Positions 19,246 to 29,017 of a DNA stretch of 64,000 bases are shown piece by piece. The DNA is taken from NCBI RefSeq assembly GCF_009711095.1, contig NZ_WMJZ01000012.1:1-64000 (forward strand), written 5' to 3'. The number at the start of each line of letters is the position of its first letter. Position 1 is the stretch's first letter. Below the pieces are notes generated by a model. The model was not told the DNA's origin, made no database searches, and saw nothing but the letters and a program-made list of their open reading frames with translations. The position numbers and the translations under genes were made by a program. The DNA is from Intestinirhabdus alba (GTDB taxonomy: Bacteria > Pseudomonadota > Gammaproteobacteria > Enterobacterales > Enterobacteriaceae).

Positions 19246-19611
19246 ATGGATATTGTATTTATAGAGCAACTTTCGGTCATTACCACCATCGGGGTTTATG
19301 ACTGGGAACAGACCATCGAGCAGAAGCTGGTGTTCGATATAGAAATGGCATGGGACAACCGTAAACCGGCCGCCAGCGACGACGTCGCCGACTGCCTGAG
19401 CTATGCGGACGTGGCCGGAGCGGTGATCGAGCACGTGGAGGGCGGGCGTTTTGCGCTGGTGGAGCGGGTTGCCGAAGAGGTGGCGGACCTGCTGCTCGGC
19501 CGCTTCGGCTCGCCGTGGGTGCGCATTAAGCTCAGTAAGCCCGGCGCGGTGGCGCGGGCGGCGAACGTCGGCGTTATCATTGAACGTGGCGAGAATCACA
19601 AAGAGAAATAA
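19246..19611 (+). CDS. folB: Dihydroneopterin aldolase
   Basis: 121 residues starting MDIVFIEQLSVITTIGVYDWEQ. It makes 6-hydroxymethyl-dihydropterin in folate synthesis. The active-site Glu of GVYDWE and the lysine in VRIKLSKPGA are present. A GTG three bases upstream is in frame, but the ATG at 19246 gives the family N-terminus and better spacing to AGGG. Confidence 0.96.
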   Translation: MDIVFIEQLSVITTIGVYDWEQTIEQKLVFDIEMAWDNRKPAASDDVADCLSYADVAGAVIEHVEGGRFALVERVAEEVADLLLGRFGSPWVRIKLSKPGAVARAANVGVIIERGENHKEK

Positions 19612-19643
19612 TTAATTTCATCATCATTAAACTGAACGTATTT

Positions 19644-19692
19644 ATCACGGTCTTAGAGCCGGTGTTATCAGGCGGCTTAAGCAGACCGTGAT
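19644..19692 (+). other. Strong stem-loop in the folB-uppP gap
   Basis: Perfect 10-bp arms ATCACGGTCT (19644-19653) and AGACCGTGAT (19683-19692), with a nested AGCCG/CGGCT stem and an 11-base apical loop. It ends 39 bases before the uppP ATG. The sequence after it is T-rich but interrupted, so it is not a clean terminator. It could be a 5' leader element of uppP or a 3' stabiliser of folB. Confidence 0.75.
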
Positions 19693-19731
19693 GCTTTACT
19701 GATTTATTTCTGACTTTTTAGGGGTTTATTG

Positions 19732-20550
19732 ATGAGCGATATGCACTCGCTGCTGGTTGCAGCGCTGTTGGGCGTGGTCGAAGGATTGACGGAGTTTATG
19801 CCGGTGTCCAGCACGGGACACATGATCATTGTTGGTCATCTGCTGGGTTTTGAGGGCGAGACGGCAAAGACCTTTGAAGTGGTGATCCAACTGGGATCGA
19901 TTCTGGCGGTGGTGGTGATGTTCTGGCGGCGTCTGTTCGGGCTTATCGGCATTCGCTTTGGCCGGGTGCCCCATGAGGGCGTCGGCAAAGGGCGGCTGAC
20001 GCTGGGCCATATTCTGCTGGGGATGATACCGGCGGTGGCGCTGGGGCTGATTTTTCATAGCGCCATTAAATCGCTGTTTAACCCGATTAACGTGGTGTAT
20101 GCCCTGGTGGCGGGCGGCCTGCTGCTGATTGTCGCCGAATGGCTGAAGCCGAAGACGCCCCGGGCGGCGGGGCTGGATGATATGAGCTATGGCCAGGCGT
20201 TTACCATCGGCTGCTTCCAGTGCCTGGCGCTGTGGCCCGGTTTCTCCCGCTCCGGCGCGACCATCTCCGGCGGGATGCTGATGGGGGTGAGCCGCTATGC
20301 CGCGTCGGAGTTCTCCTTTCTGCTGGCGGTGCCGATGATGATGGGGGCCACGGCGCTTGACCTCTACAAGAGCTGGGCGTTTCTGAGCGCCGCCGACCTG
20401 CCGATGTTCGCCGTTGGTTTTGTTACCGCCTTCATCGTGGCGCTGATCGCCATTAAAACCTTCCTGCAGCTGATTAAGCGTATCTCGTTTATCCCCTTTG
20501 CCATTTATCGCTTTATCGTGGCGGCCGCCGTTTACCTCGTTTTCCTCTGA
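19732..20550 (+). CDS. uppP: Undecaprenyl-diphosphatase
   Basis: 272 residues from the ATG at 19732 (E. coli BacA/UppP 273); a TTG three bases upstream is not needed. It recycles the lipid carrier for peptidoglycan and O-antigen and gives bacitracin resistance. The family motifs are [14 protein letters not shown] (near 17) and [15 protein letters not shown] (near 165), with about eight membrane segments. AGGGG precedes the ATG by 7 bases. Confidence 0.96.
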   Translation: MSDMHSLLVAALLGVVEGLTEFMPVSSTGHMIIVGHLLGFEGETAKTFEVVIQLGSILAVVVMFWRRLFGLIGIRFGRVPHEGVGKGRLTLGHILLGMIPAVALGLIFHSAIKSLFNPINVVYALVAGGLLLIVAEWLKPKTPRAAGLDDMSYGQAFTIGCFQCLALWPGFSRSGATISGGMLMGVSRYAASEFSFLLAVPMMMGATALDLYKSWAFLSAADLPMFAVGFVTAFIVALIAIKTFLQLIKRISFIPFAIYRFIVAAAVYLVFL

Positions 20551-20609
20551 GCAAAGCCCCGGGCGGCGTCCGCAGCCCATCGCGGGCACCGTCCGGAGCG
20601 TTCGGACGG

Positions 20610-21857
20610 TCAGGCCCCTGGATTGGGCTTCGGGCAGCGCAGCGCTTTCCAGTCGGCCAGCGCCGCGATGCGGCGGCGCGTCAGCTCTTCGCGAACGGCC
20701 GCGCCCTGAAACCCGGCCTCGATAACCGCCTTTGTCGGCACCGCCTGCGCCACCTGCCAGGCTTCGCGCAGCCAGCGTCCCTGAGGATAATCCGCCGTTT
20801 CAAAGCCGGTGCGGCCGCGCATGTCGGCCTCGCTGGTCAGCGCTATCTGTCCGACGCGCTGCGGCTTGCGCCAGGCGTCAATGGAATCAAAAATCTTAAC
20901 GATGGTTTTGGGCTGCAGGCCCGGGAAGGTATGGATGAGATCGTGAAACTCCGCCACCAGCCTCGCCAGGTCGCGAATCTCATTGGGCACCCGCAGGCGC
21001 TGGCACAGCTGCTCCACCAGCCTGACGCCGGCCGGGCCGTGTCCGTGGTGGCGGGGCCAAAGTTCCGGAGGCGTTAAGCCTTTGCCCAGATCGTGGCACA
21101 GCGTGGCAAAGCGCACGTCCACCTCCGGGCTGAGCATGGCGGCCATCGACAGCGTCATCAGCGTATGCACGCCGGTGTCGATTTCCGGATGCCACTTTGG
21201 CGGAGCCGGGACGCCAAACAGTGCGTCTATCTCCGGGAACAGAACGCCCAGCGCGTCGCAGTCGCGTAAAGCCTGAAAATAGACCTGCGGGTTGCGGGTA
21301 GTCAGGGCGCTTTCCGTCTCTTTCCAGACCCGCTCGGGCGTCAGGTGTTCAAGCTCGCCGGCGTGGGACATCTCGCGCATTAGCGCCAGCGTCTCGTCGG
21401 CGATGCGGAATCCGAGGTGGGCGTAGCGGGCGGCAAAGCGCGCCACCCGCAGCACCCGCAGCGGATCTTCGCTAAAGGCGCAGGAGACATGACGCAGCAG
21501 GCGCGCCTGTAAATCGCCACGCCCGCCGTAAGGGTCGACGATCTCGCCGCGATCGTCCTGCGCCAGAGCGTTAATGGTCAGGTCGCGGCGCTGCAGATCC
21601 TCTTCCAGGGTGACGTCCGGCGCGGCATAGCAGGTAAACCCGGTATACCCGGAGCCGGATTTGCGCTCGGTACGCGCCAGCGCGTACTCCTCGTGAGTTT
21701 GCGGATGAAGGAATACGGGGAAATCGCGGCCTACCTGCTGGTAGCCCGCGTCGAGCAGCTGCTGCGGTGTTGCACCAACCACCACCCAGTCCTTATCTTT
21801 GATCGGTAACCCTAATAACGCATCCCGAACCGCACCGCCGACCAGATAAACCTTCAC
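20610..21857 (-). CDS. cca: Multifunctional CCA-adding enzyme
   Basis: 415 residues (E. coli 412). It adds or repairs the tRNA CCA end. The class II nucleotidyltransferase head has GGAVRD at residues 7-12 and catalytic Asp21/Asp23 (KDKD); the [10 protein letters not shown] motif is near 110. A C-terminal HD domain (LCHDLGKG near 255) gives phosphohydrolase activity, as in E. coli-type enzymes. Convergent with uppP. Confidence 0.97.
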   Translation of the reverse strand: MKVYLVGGAVRDALLGLPIKDKDWVVVGATPQQLLDAGYQQVGRDFPVFLHPQTHEEYALARTERKSGSGYTGFTCYAAPDVTLEEDLQRRDLTINALAQDDRGEIVDPYGGRGDLQARLLRHVSCAFSEDPLRVLRVARFAARYAHLGFRIADETLALMREMSHAGELEHLTPERVWKETESALTTRNPQVYFQALRDCDALGVLFPEIDALFGVPAPPKWHPEIDTGVHTLMTLSMAAMLSPEVDVRFATLCHDLGKGLTPPELWPRHHGHGPAGVRLVEQLCQRLRVPNEIRDLARLVAEFHDLIHTFPGLQPKTIVKIFDSIDAWRKPQRVGQIALTSEADMRGRTGFETADYPQGRWLREAWQVAQAVPTKAVIEAGFQGAAVREELTRRRIAALADWKALRCPKPNPGA

Positions 21858-21984
21858 TCACATCACCTCTACTGAAAAATACACGTTCTCTCTCCGTCCT
21901 GGTTCAGGCCGCATACGCATTAGCGACATGTTTACCTGGCTCATCCATGACTCTCGCCCCGAGGGGCCAGCGCTGCGGCTGTCG

Positions 21985-22140
21985 CTCATTAAACCCCAGT
22001 GCTTACTGGAGTAAGTGACCGGGGTGAGCGAGGACAAATCGGCTTAGCCGATTTGAACGCCGCTGGCGGCGGCTCTTCAGGGTGAGGCCCCCGGGCCGAA
22101 TAAAGCCAGCGCACATGCGACCTGAAGTATGACGGGTATA
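21985..22140. repeat. ERIC-type repeat in the cca-ygiM gap
   Basis: The core at about 21998-22034 carries the inverted pair CCCCAGTGCTTACT / AGTAAGTGACCGGGG typical of ERIC, followed by GTGAGCGAGG. The right end CTGAAGTATGACGGGTATA is the standard ERIC terminus. Between core and end an extra segment (about 22038-22110) contains the palindrome AATCGGCTTAGCCGATT. The left boundary is unclear and may reach 21910. Nothing else is seen in 21858-22170. Confidence 0.8.
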
Positions 22141-22170
22141 AGCATATGTCAGCATGGTGGAGAAGGCGAT

Positions 22171-22791
22171 TTAGTTCATCCAGCGATCCTTGCGCTTGCG
22201 GCTGGGGAGCATGTGCGGCAGCACCAGACCGAGCAGCAGGCCCAGTCCGAGCACCCCACCGCCATACATAAACCACTGCATAATGATGGTGCGCTGCTTG
22301 TCGTCAAGCTGCAGGTTGGCGGCGCTGACCTTTTTCTGGGCCACGATCAGCTCGTTTTTCAGCTTCTGGTTCTCTTCCTTCAGCCCGCCGATCACGCTGT
22401 CGCTCTGGGCCACCTTCTGCTGCATATCGGCGGTGCGCTGGTTCCAGGTGGTGTCGATGTTGTTAAGCTTGTCGGTCAGGCTCCGGACCTGCTTTTCGAG
22501 GTCCGGCACGCGAATACGCAGGCTTGGCGTGGTGTTCAGCTCTTTCAGCGGGATCCAGGCGGTGCGGCCGGAGGCATCTTTTATCTGCGCGTAGTTGCTG
22601 CCGGAATCGGTCTGCAGCAGAGTGACCTCCTCGCCGGCCCTGACCGTCCCCATAAGGCGATAATTATCACCCGGGCCGCTGCGGACCCAGGTGTTCAGTT
22701 CGTCAGTGACATAGCGCTTTTCTTCGGCGTGAGCGACGGCGGTAGCGCTAAGCGCAAGTAAAGTTAATCCAATGAGGCGTAATTTTGGCAT
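22171..22791 (-). CDS. ygiM: SH3-domain membrane protein YgiM
   Basis: 206 residues, as in E. coli. Signal peptide (MPKLRLIGLTLLALSATAVA), then a bacterial SH3 domain (about 25-90), a coiled coil rich in Lys/Gln/Glu (about 95-165) and a C-terminal membrane segment (GGGVLGLGLLLGLVLPHML) with a basic tail. It is periplasmic and anchored at its C-terminus. Exact function unknown; SH3b domains often bind cell-wall peptides. Confidence 0.92.
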   Translation of the reverse strand: MPKLRLIGLTLLALSATAVAHAEEKRYVTDELNTWVRSGPGDNYRLMGTVRAGEEVTLLQTDSGSNYAQIKDASGRTAWIPLKELNTTPSLRIRVPDLEKQVRSLTDKLNNIDTTWNQRTADMQQKVAQSDSVIGGLKEENQKLKNELIVAQKKVSAANLQLDDKQRTIIMQWFMYGGGVLGLGLLLGLVLPHMLPSRKRKDRWMN

Positions 22792-22966
22792 CAGGCTGTC
22801 GTTATTGTCTTAAAAAGTGGAACGATAGTAGTGGTATCAGTGTCTCCAGGCAAAGCTTTCGACAGCAATCGGAATCCTCTGTGTCAGTTCCGCCACTCCT
22901 GGGAACTTTTACGCCCGTCAAATAGCCGGTTTCATGGCAATTTGGCGCAAAATACGGTACACCAGA

Positions 22967-23052
22967 CCCTTCGGGGCGTCGGGGAGCGCATCTCCCGGCG
23001 CGTACGTCCGGTACGCCGCCGACGCTGGCAACTAAAGAGGCAGCCCGAAGGA
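22967..23052. other. Branched inverted-repeat structure before ygiF
   Basis: An outer pair (CCTTCGGG at 22968-22975 with CCCGAAGG at 23044-23051) and GCGTCGG/CCGACGC (22976-22982 / 23019-23025) enclose two further hairpins: GGAG/CTCC (22983-22995) and GCGTAC/GTACGC (23000-23016). The pattern folds as a three-way junction on either strand. It lies in the 347-bp gap between divergent ygiM and ygiF, where I see no gene. Confidence 0.65.
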
Positions 23053-23138
23053 TAGCGTGCTTATTTACTGACAAAAAAGATCGGATTAAGTTCGTCGACA
23101 ATCTTCCCGAATGTGACACAACCACTAAGTACAAGGCC

Positions 23139-24440
23139 ATGGCTCAGGAAATCGAATTAAAGTTTATTGTCAGTCACGACGCCATAGAGGCGCTGCGCGA
23201 CTATCTGCAGACTCTCGGCGGCGAGCACCACGCGCCGGTTCAGCTGCGCAATATTTATTATGAAACCGCGGACGGCTGGCTGCGCGCTCACGATATGGGG
23301 CTGCGTATTCGCGGTGAGGATGGGCGCTATGAGATGACCATGAAGACCGCCGGGCGGACCATCGGCGGGCTGCATCAGCGCCCGGAATATAACGTTCCCC
23401 TGAGCGGGCCGGCGCTGGAGCTGGACCGTTTTCCGGCGGAGGTCTGGCCGGGCGGCGAGCTGCCGGCGGATCTTGCCGGGCGGACGCAGCCGCTGTTCAG
23501 CACCGACTTTTGCCGTGAAAAATGGCAGCTCGATATGGACGACAGCCGGATTGAAATTGCTCTCGACCTCGGCGAGATTGCGGCGGGCGCGCTTGCCGAG
23601 CCGCTCTGCGAGCTGGAGCTTGAGCTGCTGAGCGGCGAAACCCGGGCGGTACTGGCGCTGGCAAACCAGCTGGTTTCGCAGGCGGGGCTGCGTCTGGGCA
23701 GCCTGAGCAAGGCGGCGCGCGGTTATCATCTGGCCCAGGGCAATGCGCCGCGAAGCATCGTGCCGACGACGGTGTTGAAAATGCCGCCTAAAGCCAGCGT
23801 TGAACAGGGGCTGGAAGCGGCCCTGGCGCTGGGACTGGCGCAGTGGCAGCGTCATGAGGAACTATGGGTTCGCGGCGACGAGGCGGCGAAGGCAGCGGTG
23901 CTGGAGGCCACAGGGCTGATACGTCACGCGCTGGGGCTGTTTGGCGGCATTATTCCGCGTAAAGCGAGCGCTTACTTACGCGAGTGCCTGACCCTGGCGG
24001 AAGCGGAGATCGCCTCCGGAACCTCAGCGGTAACGGCGGTTTACAGCCCGCACACGGTCCGGGCGCAGCTGGCGCTGACCGAATGGCTGGCCACCTGCGG
24101 CTGGCGGCCGTTCCTGGATGCCAAAGGGCAGGATAAAATCGCCCATTCCTTTAAGCGTTTCGCCGATATTCACCTTTCGCGCACCGCCGCCGGGCTAAAA
24201 AGTGATTTTGGCCGGCCGCTGGGCGATAAATATCGCGATCGGCTGCCGCGGCTGAGCCGCGACATCGACTGCCTGCTGCTGCTGGCGGGCTATTACGAGT
24301 CTCCGGTGGTTGAGGCGTGGCTGGAAAACTGGCGCGGGCTGCGTCACGCTATCGTCACCGGCCAGCCCATTGAAATTGAACATTTCCGTAATGAGGCAAT
24401 CTGCCTCCAGCCCTTCTGGCTGCACAGCGGAAAACGATAA
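23139..24440 (+). CDS. ygiF: Inorganic triphosphatase (CYTH-CHAD protein)
   Basis: 433 residues, as in E. coli YgiF. The N-terminal CYTH domain begins with the ExExK signature (EIELK, residues 4-8) and has the tunnel Arg/Lys blocks LRIRGEDGRYEMTMK. The C-terminal CHAD helical domain (about 215-420) is rich in His and Arg and may bind polyphosphate. It hydrolyses tripolyphosphate. glnE follows 18 bases later, so the two probably share a message. Confidence 0.95.
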   Translation: MAQEIELKFIVSHDAIEALRDYLQTLGGEHHAPVQLRNIYYETADGWLRAHDMGLRIRGEDGRYEMTMKTAGRTIGGLHQRPEYNVPLSGPALELDRFPAEVWPGGELPADLAGRTQPLFSTDFCREKWQLDMDDSRIEIALDLGEIAAGALAEPLCELELELLSGETRAVLALANQLVSQAGLRLGSLSKAARGYHLAQGNAPRSIVPTTVLKMPPKASVEQGLEAALALGLAQWQRHEELWVRGDEAAKAAVLEATGLIRHALGLFGGIIPRKASAYLRECLTLAEAEIASGTSAVTAVYSPHTVRAQLALTEWLATCGWRPFLDAKGQDKIAHSFKRFADIHLSRTAAGLKSDFGRPLGDKYRDRLPRLSRDIDCLLLLAGYYESPVVEAWLENWRGLRHAIVTGQPIEIEHFRNEAICLQPFWLHSGKR

Positions 24441-24458
24441 GACAAGGACGGATCTTTT

Positions 24459-27299
24459 ATGAAGCCGCTTTCTCCACCGCTACAGCAGCACTGGCAGAGT
24501 ATTTCCGGAGGCCTGCCGGGGGCTCTGGCCGGGACGAGCATTAGCGCTGAGGCGAAGTCAGTGCTTACTTTTAGTGATTTTGCGCGGGACAGCGCGACGG
24601 CCCATCCCGACTGGCTGACGGCGCTGGAGAGCGCGTCACCGGAGGCCGATGAATGGCGGCACTATGCCGGCTGGCTGCAGGAGGCGCTGGCTGCGGTCGC
24701 TGATGAAGCCGCGCTGATGCGCGAGCTGCGGCTGTTCCGTCGACGGATAATGCTGCGCATCGCCTGGGCGCAGGCGCTGTCGCGGGTGCCTGACGAGGTG
24801 ATATTACAGCAGCTCAGCCAACTGGCGGAGACGCTGATCGTCGCCGCCCGCGACTGGCTGTATGCCGCCTGCTGCCGTGAATGGGGGACGCCCTGTAGCC
24901 GGGAGGGCGTGGCCCAGCCGCTGCTGATCCTCGGGATGGGCAAGCTGGGCGGCAGCGAGCTGAACTTCTCTTCGGACATCGACCTGATCTTCGCTTGGCC
25001 GGAGCACGGTGCCACCCGGGGCGGGCGTCGTGAACTGGATAATGCTCAGTTCTTTACGCGCATGGGCCAGCGGCTGATCAAGGTGCTGGATCAGCCCACA
25101 ATGGACGGCTTTGTCTATCGCGTCGATATGCGCCTGCGCCCGTTTGGCGACAGCGGCCCGCTGGTGCTGAGCTTTGCCGCGCTGGAGGATTATTACCAGG
25201 AGCAGGGGCGCGACTGGGAGCGCTACGCCATGGTTAAGGCGCGCATTATGGGCGACGACGGCGGCCGCTACGCCGACGAGCTGCGCGCCATGCTGCGCCC
25301 CTTTGTTTTCCGCCGCTATATCGACTTCAGCGTTATCCAGTCCCTGCGCAGCATGAAGGGAATGATTGCCCGCGAGGTGCGGCGGCGCGGCCTGAAGGAC
25401 AATATTAAGCTCGGCGCGGGCGGCATCCGCGAGATTGAATTTATCGTGCAGGTGTTCCAGCTGATTCGCGGCGGGCGCGAGCCGACGCTGCAGTCCCGCT
25501 CGCTGCTGCCGACCCTGAGCGCCATCGCCGCGCTGCACCTGCTGCCGGAGCGCGACGTGGCGCAGCTGCGTGCGGCTTATCTGTTTTTGCGCCGTCTGGA
25601 AAATCTGCTGCAGAGCATTAATGACGAGCAGACCCAGACGCTGCCCGGCGACGCGCTGAACCGGGCGCGCCTGGCGTGGGGAATGAGCGTCGAGGGCTGG
25701 GAACGGCTGGCCGACCAGCTGACCGCACATATGGCGAACGTGCGCCGGGTCTTCAACGAGCTGATTGGCGACGACGAGGCCGACGCCCAGGAGTCCTCGC
25801 TGTCGGAGCAGTGGCGCGAGCTGTGGCAGGATGCGCTGCAGGAGGAGGACTCGCCCCCGACGCTGGCGCATCTTGCCGACGACGATCGCAGGCGGGTGCT
25901 GGCGCTGATCGCCGATTTCCGTAAGGAGCTGGACAAGCGTCCCGTCGGCCCGCGCGGTCGCCAGGTGCTTGACTCCCTGATGCCGCACCTGTTGAGCGAT
26001 GTCTGCACCCGCGACGACGCCACCGTGCCGCTGTCGCGCATTACGCCGCTGCTGGTCGGCATCGTCACCCGCACCACTTATCTTGAGCTGCTCAGCGAGT
26101 TCCCCGGAGCCCTGAAGCACCTGATTTCGCTGTGTGCCGCCTCGCCGATGGTGGCCAGCCAGCTGGCCCGCTATCCGCTGCTGCTTGACGAACTGCTCGA
26201 TCCCAACACCCTGTATCAACCCACCGCCACCGACGCCTACCGCGACGAGCTGCGGCAGTATCTGCTGCGGGTTGCGGAAGATGACGAGGAGCAGCGGCTG
26301 GAGGCGCTGCGCCAGTTTAAGCAGGCCCAGCAGCTGCGCATCGCCGCAGCGGATATCGCCGGTACGCTGCCGGTGATGAAGGTCAGCGATCATCTCACCT
26401 GGCTGGCGGAGGCGATAATTGACGCCGTGGTGCAGCAGGCCTGGACGCAGATGGTGGCGCGCTACGGCCTGCCGGGGCATCTCAGCGAGCGGGAAGGGCG
26501 CGGATTCGCAGTGGTTGGCTACGGCAAGCTGGGGGGCTGGGAGCTGGGCTACAGTTCCGATCTCGATCTGATCTTCCTGCACGACTGCCCGCTGGACGCG
26601 ATGACCAACGGCGAACGCCAGATCGACGGACGGCAGTTCTATCTGCGCCTCGCCCAGCGCATTATGCATTTGTTCAGTACCCGCACCTCCTCCGGCATTC
26701 TTTATGAGGTGGACGCGCGGCTGCGCCCGTCCGGCGCGGCGGGAATGCTGGTCACGTCAGCGGAGGCCTTCGCCGATTACCAGAGAAACGAAGCCTGGAC
26801 ATGGGAGCATCAGGCTCTGGTACGCGCCCGGGTGGTCTACGGCGATTCGTCGCTTACCGCGCAGTTTGACGCGGTGCGTCGCGATATCCTGGCCCTGGCG
26901 CGGGACGGCGCGACGTTACGCACTGAGGTGCGCGAGATGCGCGAAAAGATGCGCGCTCATCTCAGCAACCGTCATCGCGATCGCTTTGATATCAAAGCGG
27001 ATGAGGGGGGGATCACCGACATTGAGTTTATTACCCAATATCTGGTGCTGCGCTATGCCCATCAGAAGCCGAAGCTGACGCGCTGGTCGGATAACGTGCG
27101 CATTCTGCAGCTGCTGGCGCAGAACGGCATTATGGAGGAAGACGAAGCGGCGGCGCTTACCCGCGCCTATACCACGCTGCGCGATGCGCTGCACCGGCAG
27201 GCGCTGCAGGAGTTGCCGGGCCACGTCGCGCAGGAGCGCTTCAGCGCGGAGCGTACGCTGGTGCAGGCAAGCTGGCGGAAGTGGCTGGTAGCCGAATGA
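24459..27299 (+). CDS. glnE: Glutamine synthetase adenylyltransferase/deadenylylase
   Basis: 946 residues, the E. coli length. It switches GlnA activity by adding or removing AMP under control of PII. Two nucleotidyltransferase domains are visible: N-terminal ([20 protein letters not shown] near 160, deadenylylation) and C-terminal ([20 protein letters not shown] near 690, adenylylation), with helical linkers. A 621-residue open frame on the opposite strand is a GC-rich shadow. Confidence 0.98.
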   Translation: MKPLSPPLQQHWQSISGGLPGALAGTSISAEAKSVLTFSDFARDSATAHPDWLTALESASPEADEWRHYAGWLQEALAAVADEAALMRELRLFRRRIMLRIAWAQALSRVPDEVILQQLSQLAETLIVAARDWLYAACCREWGTPCSREGVAQPLLILGMGKLGGSELNFSSDIDLIFAWPEHGATRGGRRELDNAQFFTRMGQRLIKVLDQPTMDGFVYRVDMRLRPFGDSGPLVLSFAALEDYYQEQGRDWERYAMVKARIMGDDGGRYADELRAMLRPFVFRRYIDFSVIQSLRSMKGMIAREVRRRGLKDNIKLGAGGIREIEFIVQVFQLIRGGREPTLQSRSLLPTLSAIAALHLLPERDVAQLRAAYLFLRRLENLLQSINDEQTQTLPGDALNRARLAWGMSVEGWERLADQLTAHMANVRRVFNELIGDDEADAQESSLSEQWRELWQDALQEEDSPPTLAHLADDDRRRVLALIADFRKELDKRPVGPRGRQVLDSLMPHLLSDVCTRDDATVPLSRITPLLVGIVTRTTYLELLSEFPGALKHLISLCAASPMVASQLARYPLLLDELLDPNTLYQPTATDAYRDELRQYLLRVAEDDEEQRLEALRQFKQAQQLRIAAADIAGTLPVMKVSDHLTWLAEAIIDAVVQQAWTQMVARYGLPGHLSEREGRGFAVVGYGKLGGWELGYSSDLDLIFLHDCPLDAMTNGERQIDGRQFYLRLAQRIMHLFSTRTSSGILYEVDARLRPSGAAGMLVTSAEAFADYQRNEAWTWEHQALVRARVVYGDSSLTAQFDAVRRDILALARDGATLRTEVREMREKMRAHLSNRHRDRFDIKADEGGITDIEFITQYLVLRYAHQKPKLTRWSDNVRILQLLAQNGIMEEDEAAALTRAYTTLRDALHRQALQELPGHVAQERFSAERTLVQASWRKWLVAE

Positions 27300-27346
27300 A
27301 ATATGCTATTATCGCGCGCAAATTTTGAATCTCTCAGGAGACGGGA

Positions 27347-28780
27347 ATGAAAGTAACGCTGCCAGAGTTTGAACGTGCTGGAGTCATGGTTGTTGGTGAT
27401 GTGATGCTGGATCGCTACTGGTACGGGCCGACCAGCCGTATTTCGCCAGAAGCGCCGGTGCCCGTCGTCAAGGTGGATACCATTGAGGAACGCCCTGGCG
27501 GTGCGGCTAACGTGGCGATGAATATCGCCTCCCTGGGGGCCAGCTCCCGCCTTGTGGGGCTGACGGGCATCGATGATGCCGCCAGGGCGCTGAGCAAGAC
27601 CCTGGCGGCGGTTAACGTCAAGTGCGACTTTGTATCGGTGCCGACGCACCCGACCATTACCAAGCTGCGCGTGCTCTCCCGTAACCAGCAGCTGATCCGC
27701 CTGGACTTCGAAGAGGGCTTTGAAGGGGTCGATCCGCAGCCGCTGCACGAGCGCATCAGCCAGGCGCTGGGTTCAATTGGCGCGCTGGTGCTTTCCGACT
27801 ACGCCAAAGGCGCGCTGACCAGCATCCGCCAGATGATCCAGCTGGCGCGTCAGGCCGGGGTGCCGGTGCTGATTGACCCGAAAGGCACGGACTTTGAGCG
27901 CTATCGCGGTGCGACGCTGCTGACGCCGAACCTCTCCGAATTTGAAGCGGTGGCGGGGAAGTGCAAAAGCGAAGAGGAGATCGTGGCGCGCGGCATGAAG
28001 CTGATTGCCGATTTTGAGCTTTCCGCGCTGCTGGTGACCCGCTCCGAGCAGGGAATGACCCTGCTGCAGCCGGGGAAAGCGCCGCTGCATATGCCGACCC
28101 AGGCGCAGGAGGTGTATGACGTCACCGGCGCGGGCGATACGGTGATCGGCGTGTTGGCGGCGACGCTGGCGGCGGGCAACTCGCTTGAGGAGGCCTGCTT
28201 TTTCGCCAACGCGGCGGCGGGGGTGGTGGTCGGCAAGCTGGGCACCTCCACCGTTTCGCCCATCGAACTGGAAAATGCGGTGCGCGGTCGCGCTGAAACC
28301 GGCTTTGGCGTCATGACCGAGGAGGCGCTGCAGCAGGCCGTTGCCAGCGCCCGCAGGCGCGGCGAGAAGGTGGTGATGACCAACGGCGTGTTTGACATTC
28401 TGCATGCCGGCCATGTCTCCTACCTGGCTAACGCCCGCAGGCTGGGCGACCGCCTGATCGTCGCGGTGAACAGCGATGCCTCGACCCGGCGGCTGAAGGG
28501 CGAAACCCGTCCGGTGAATCCGCTGGAACAACGTATGATCGTGTTGAGCGCGCTGGAGGCGGTGGACTGGGTCGTTTCGTTTGAAGAGGATACGCCGCAG
28601 CGTCTGATTGCCGGAGTTCTGCCGGATCTGCTGGTCAAAGGCGGTGACTATAAGCCAGAAGAGATTGCGGGCAGTAAAGAGGTCTGGGCCAACGGCGGTG
28701 ACGTGCTGGTGCTCAACTTTGAGGACGGCTGCTCCACCACCAACATTATCCGGAAAATTCAGAAAGAGGGCGACAGATAG
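27347..28780 (+). CDS. hldE: Bifunctional heptose-7-phosphate kinase / heptose-1-phosphate adenylyltransferase
   Basis: 477 residues, as E. coli HldE (RfaE). The N-terminal PfkB-type kinase (1-318) has [11 protein letters not shown] and [11 protein letters not shown]; the C-terminal nucleotidyltransferase (about 340-477) has the HxGH motif in [12 protein letters not shown]. It makes ADP-heptose for the LPS inner core. It starts 47 bases after glnE, with a TGCTATTAT extended -10 in the gap. A terminator follows. Confidence 0.97.
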   Translation: MKVTLPEFERAGVMVVGDVMLDRYWYGPTSRISPEAPVPVVKVDTIEERPGGAANVAMNIASLGASSRLVGLTGIDDAARALSKTLAAVNVKCDFVSVPTHPTITKLRVLSRNQQLIRLDFEEGFEGVDPQPLHERISQALGSIGALVLSDYAKGALTSIRQMIQLARQAGVPVLIDPKGTDFERYRGATLLTPNLSEFEAVAGKCKSEEEIVARGMKLIADFELSALLVTRSEQGMTLLQPGKAPLHMPTQAQEVYDVTGAGDTVIGVLAATLAAGNSLEEACFFANAAAGVVVGKLGTSTVSPIELENAVRGRAETGFGVMTEEALQQAVASARRRGEKVVMTNGVFDILHAGHVSYLANARRLGDRLIVAVNSDASTRRLKGETRPVNPLEQRMIVLSALEAVDWVVSFEEDTPQRLIAGVLPDLLVKGGDYKPEEIAGSKEVWANGGDVLVLNFEDGCSTTNIIRKIQKEGDR

Positions 28781-28820
28781 CTGCCCGCAGGGCAGGTTCC
28801 GGCACATTAAAAAAGAACGC

Positions 28821-28851
28821 AGGCCGGGCGGTATACCCCTCCGGCCTTTTT
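28821..28851 (+). terminator. Terminator after hldE
   Basis: AGGCCGG/CCGGCCT stem followed by TTTTT, 41 bases past the hldE stop. The rest of 28852-29017 shows no gene. E. coli K-12 has sib antisense RNA genes in the hldE-yqiK gap; I see none here. Confidence 0.85.
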
Positions 28852-29017
28852 AATGGAAACGGCGTATCAGACGTGTTCGTAATAGGGCGTGGCGCTGCCG
28901 GAGCATAGCCAGGGCTGAGAACGCTGAATGCCGTTCGGACCACGCCGTTCGCCGCTAAGAGGGCGTCACTACCTTGTTACGCGCCTTGCCACGGATCTGA
29001 CCGCCCTTCGGCGACAT

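Noticed and set aside
24804-26669. 621-codon open frame on the minus strand inside glnE
   Set aside because: Shadow of a GC-rich gene: glnE on the plus strand is a full-length 946-residue match with both catalytic domains; the reverse product has no recognisable domain.
27773-28807. 344-codon minus-strand frame opposite hldE
   Set aside because: Antisense shadow; hldE on the plus strand is full length with all motifs.
28852-29017. Sib-type antisense RNA / Ibs toxin genes as in E. coli
   Set aside because: No short hydrophobic Ibs frame or repeated Sib sequence is visible.
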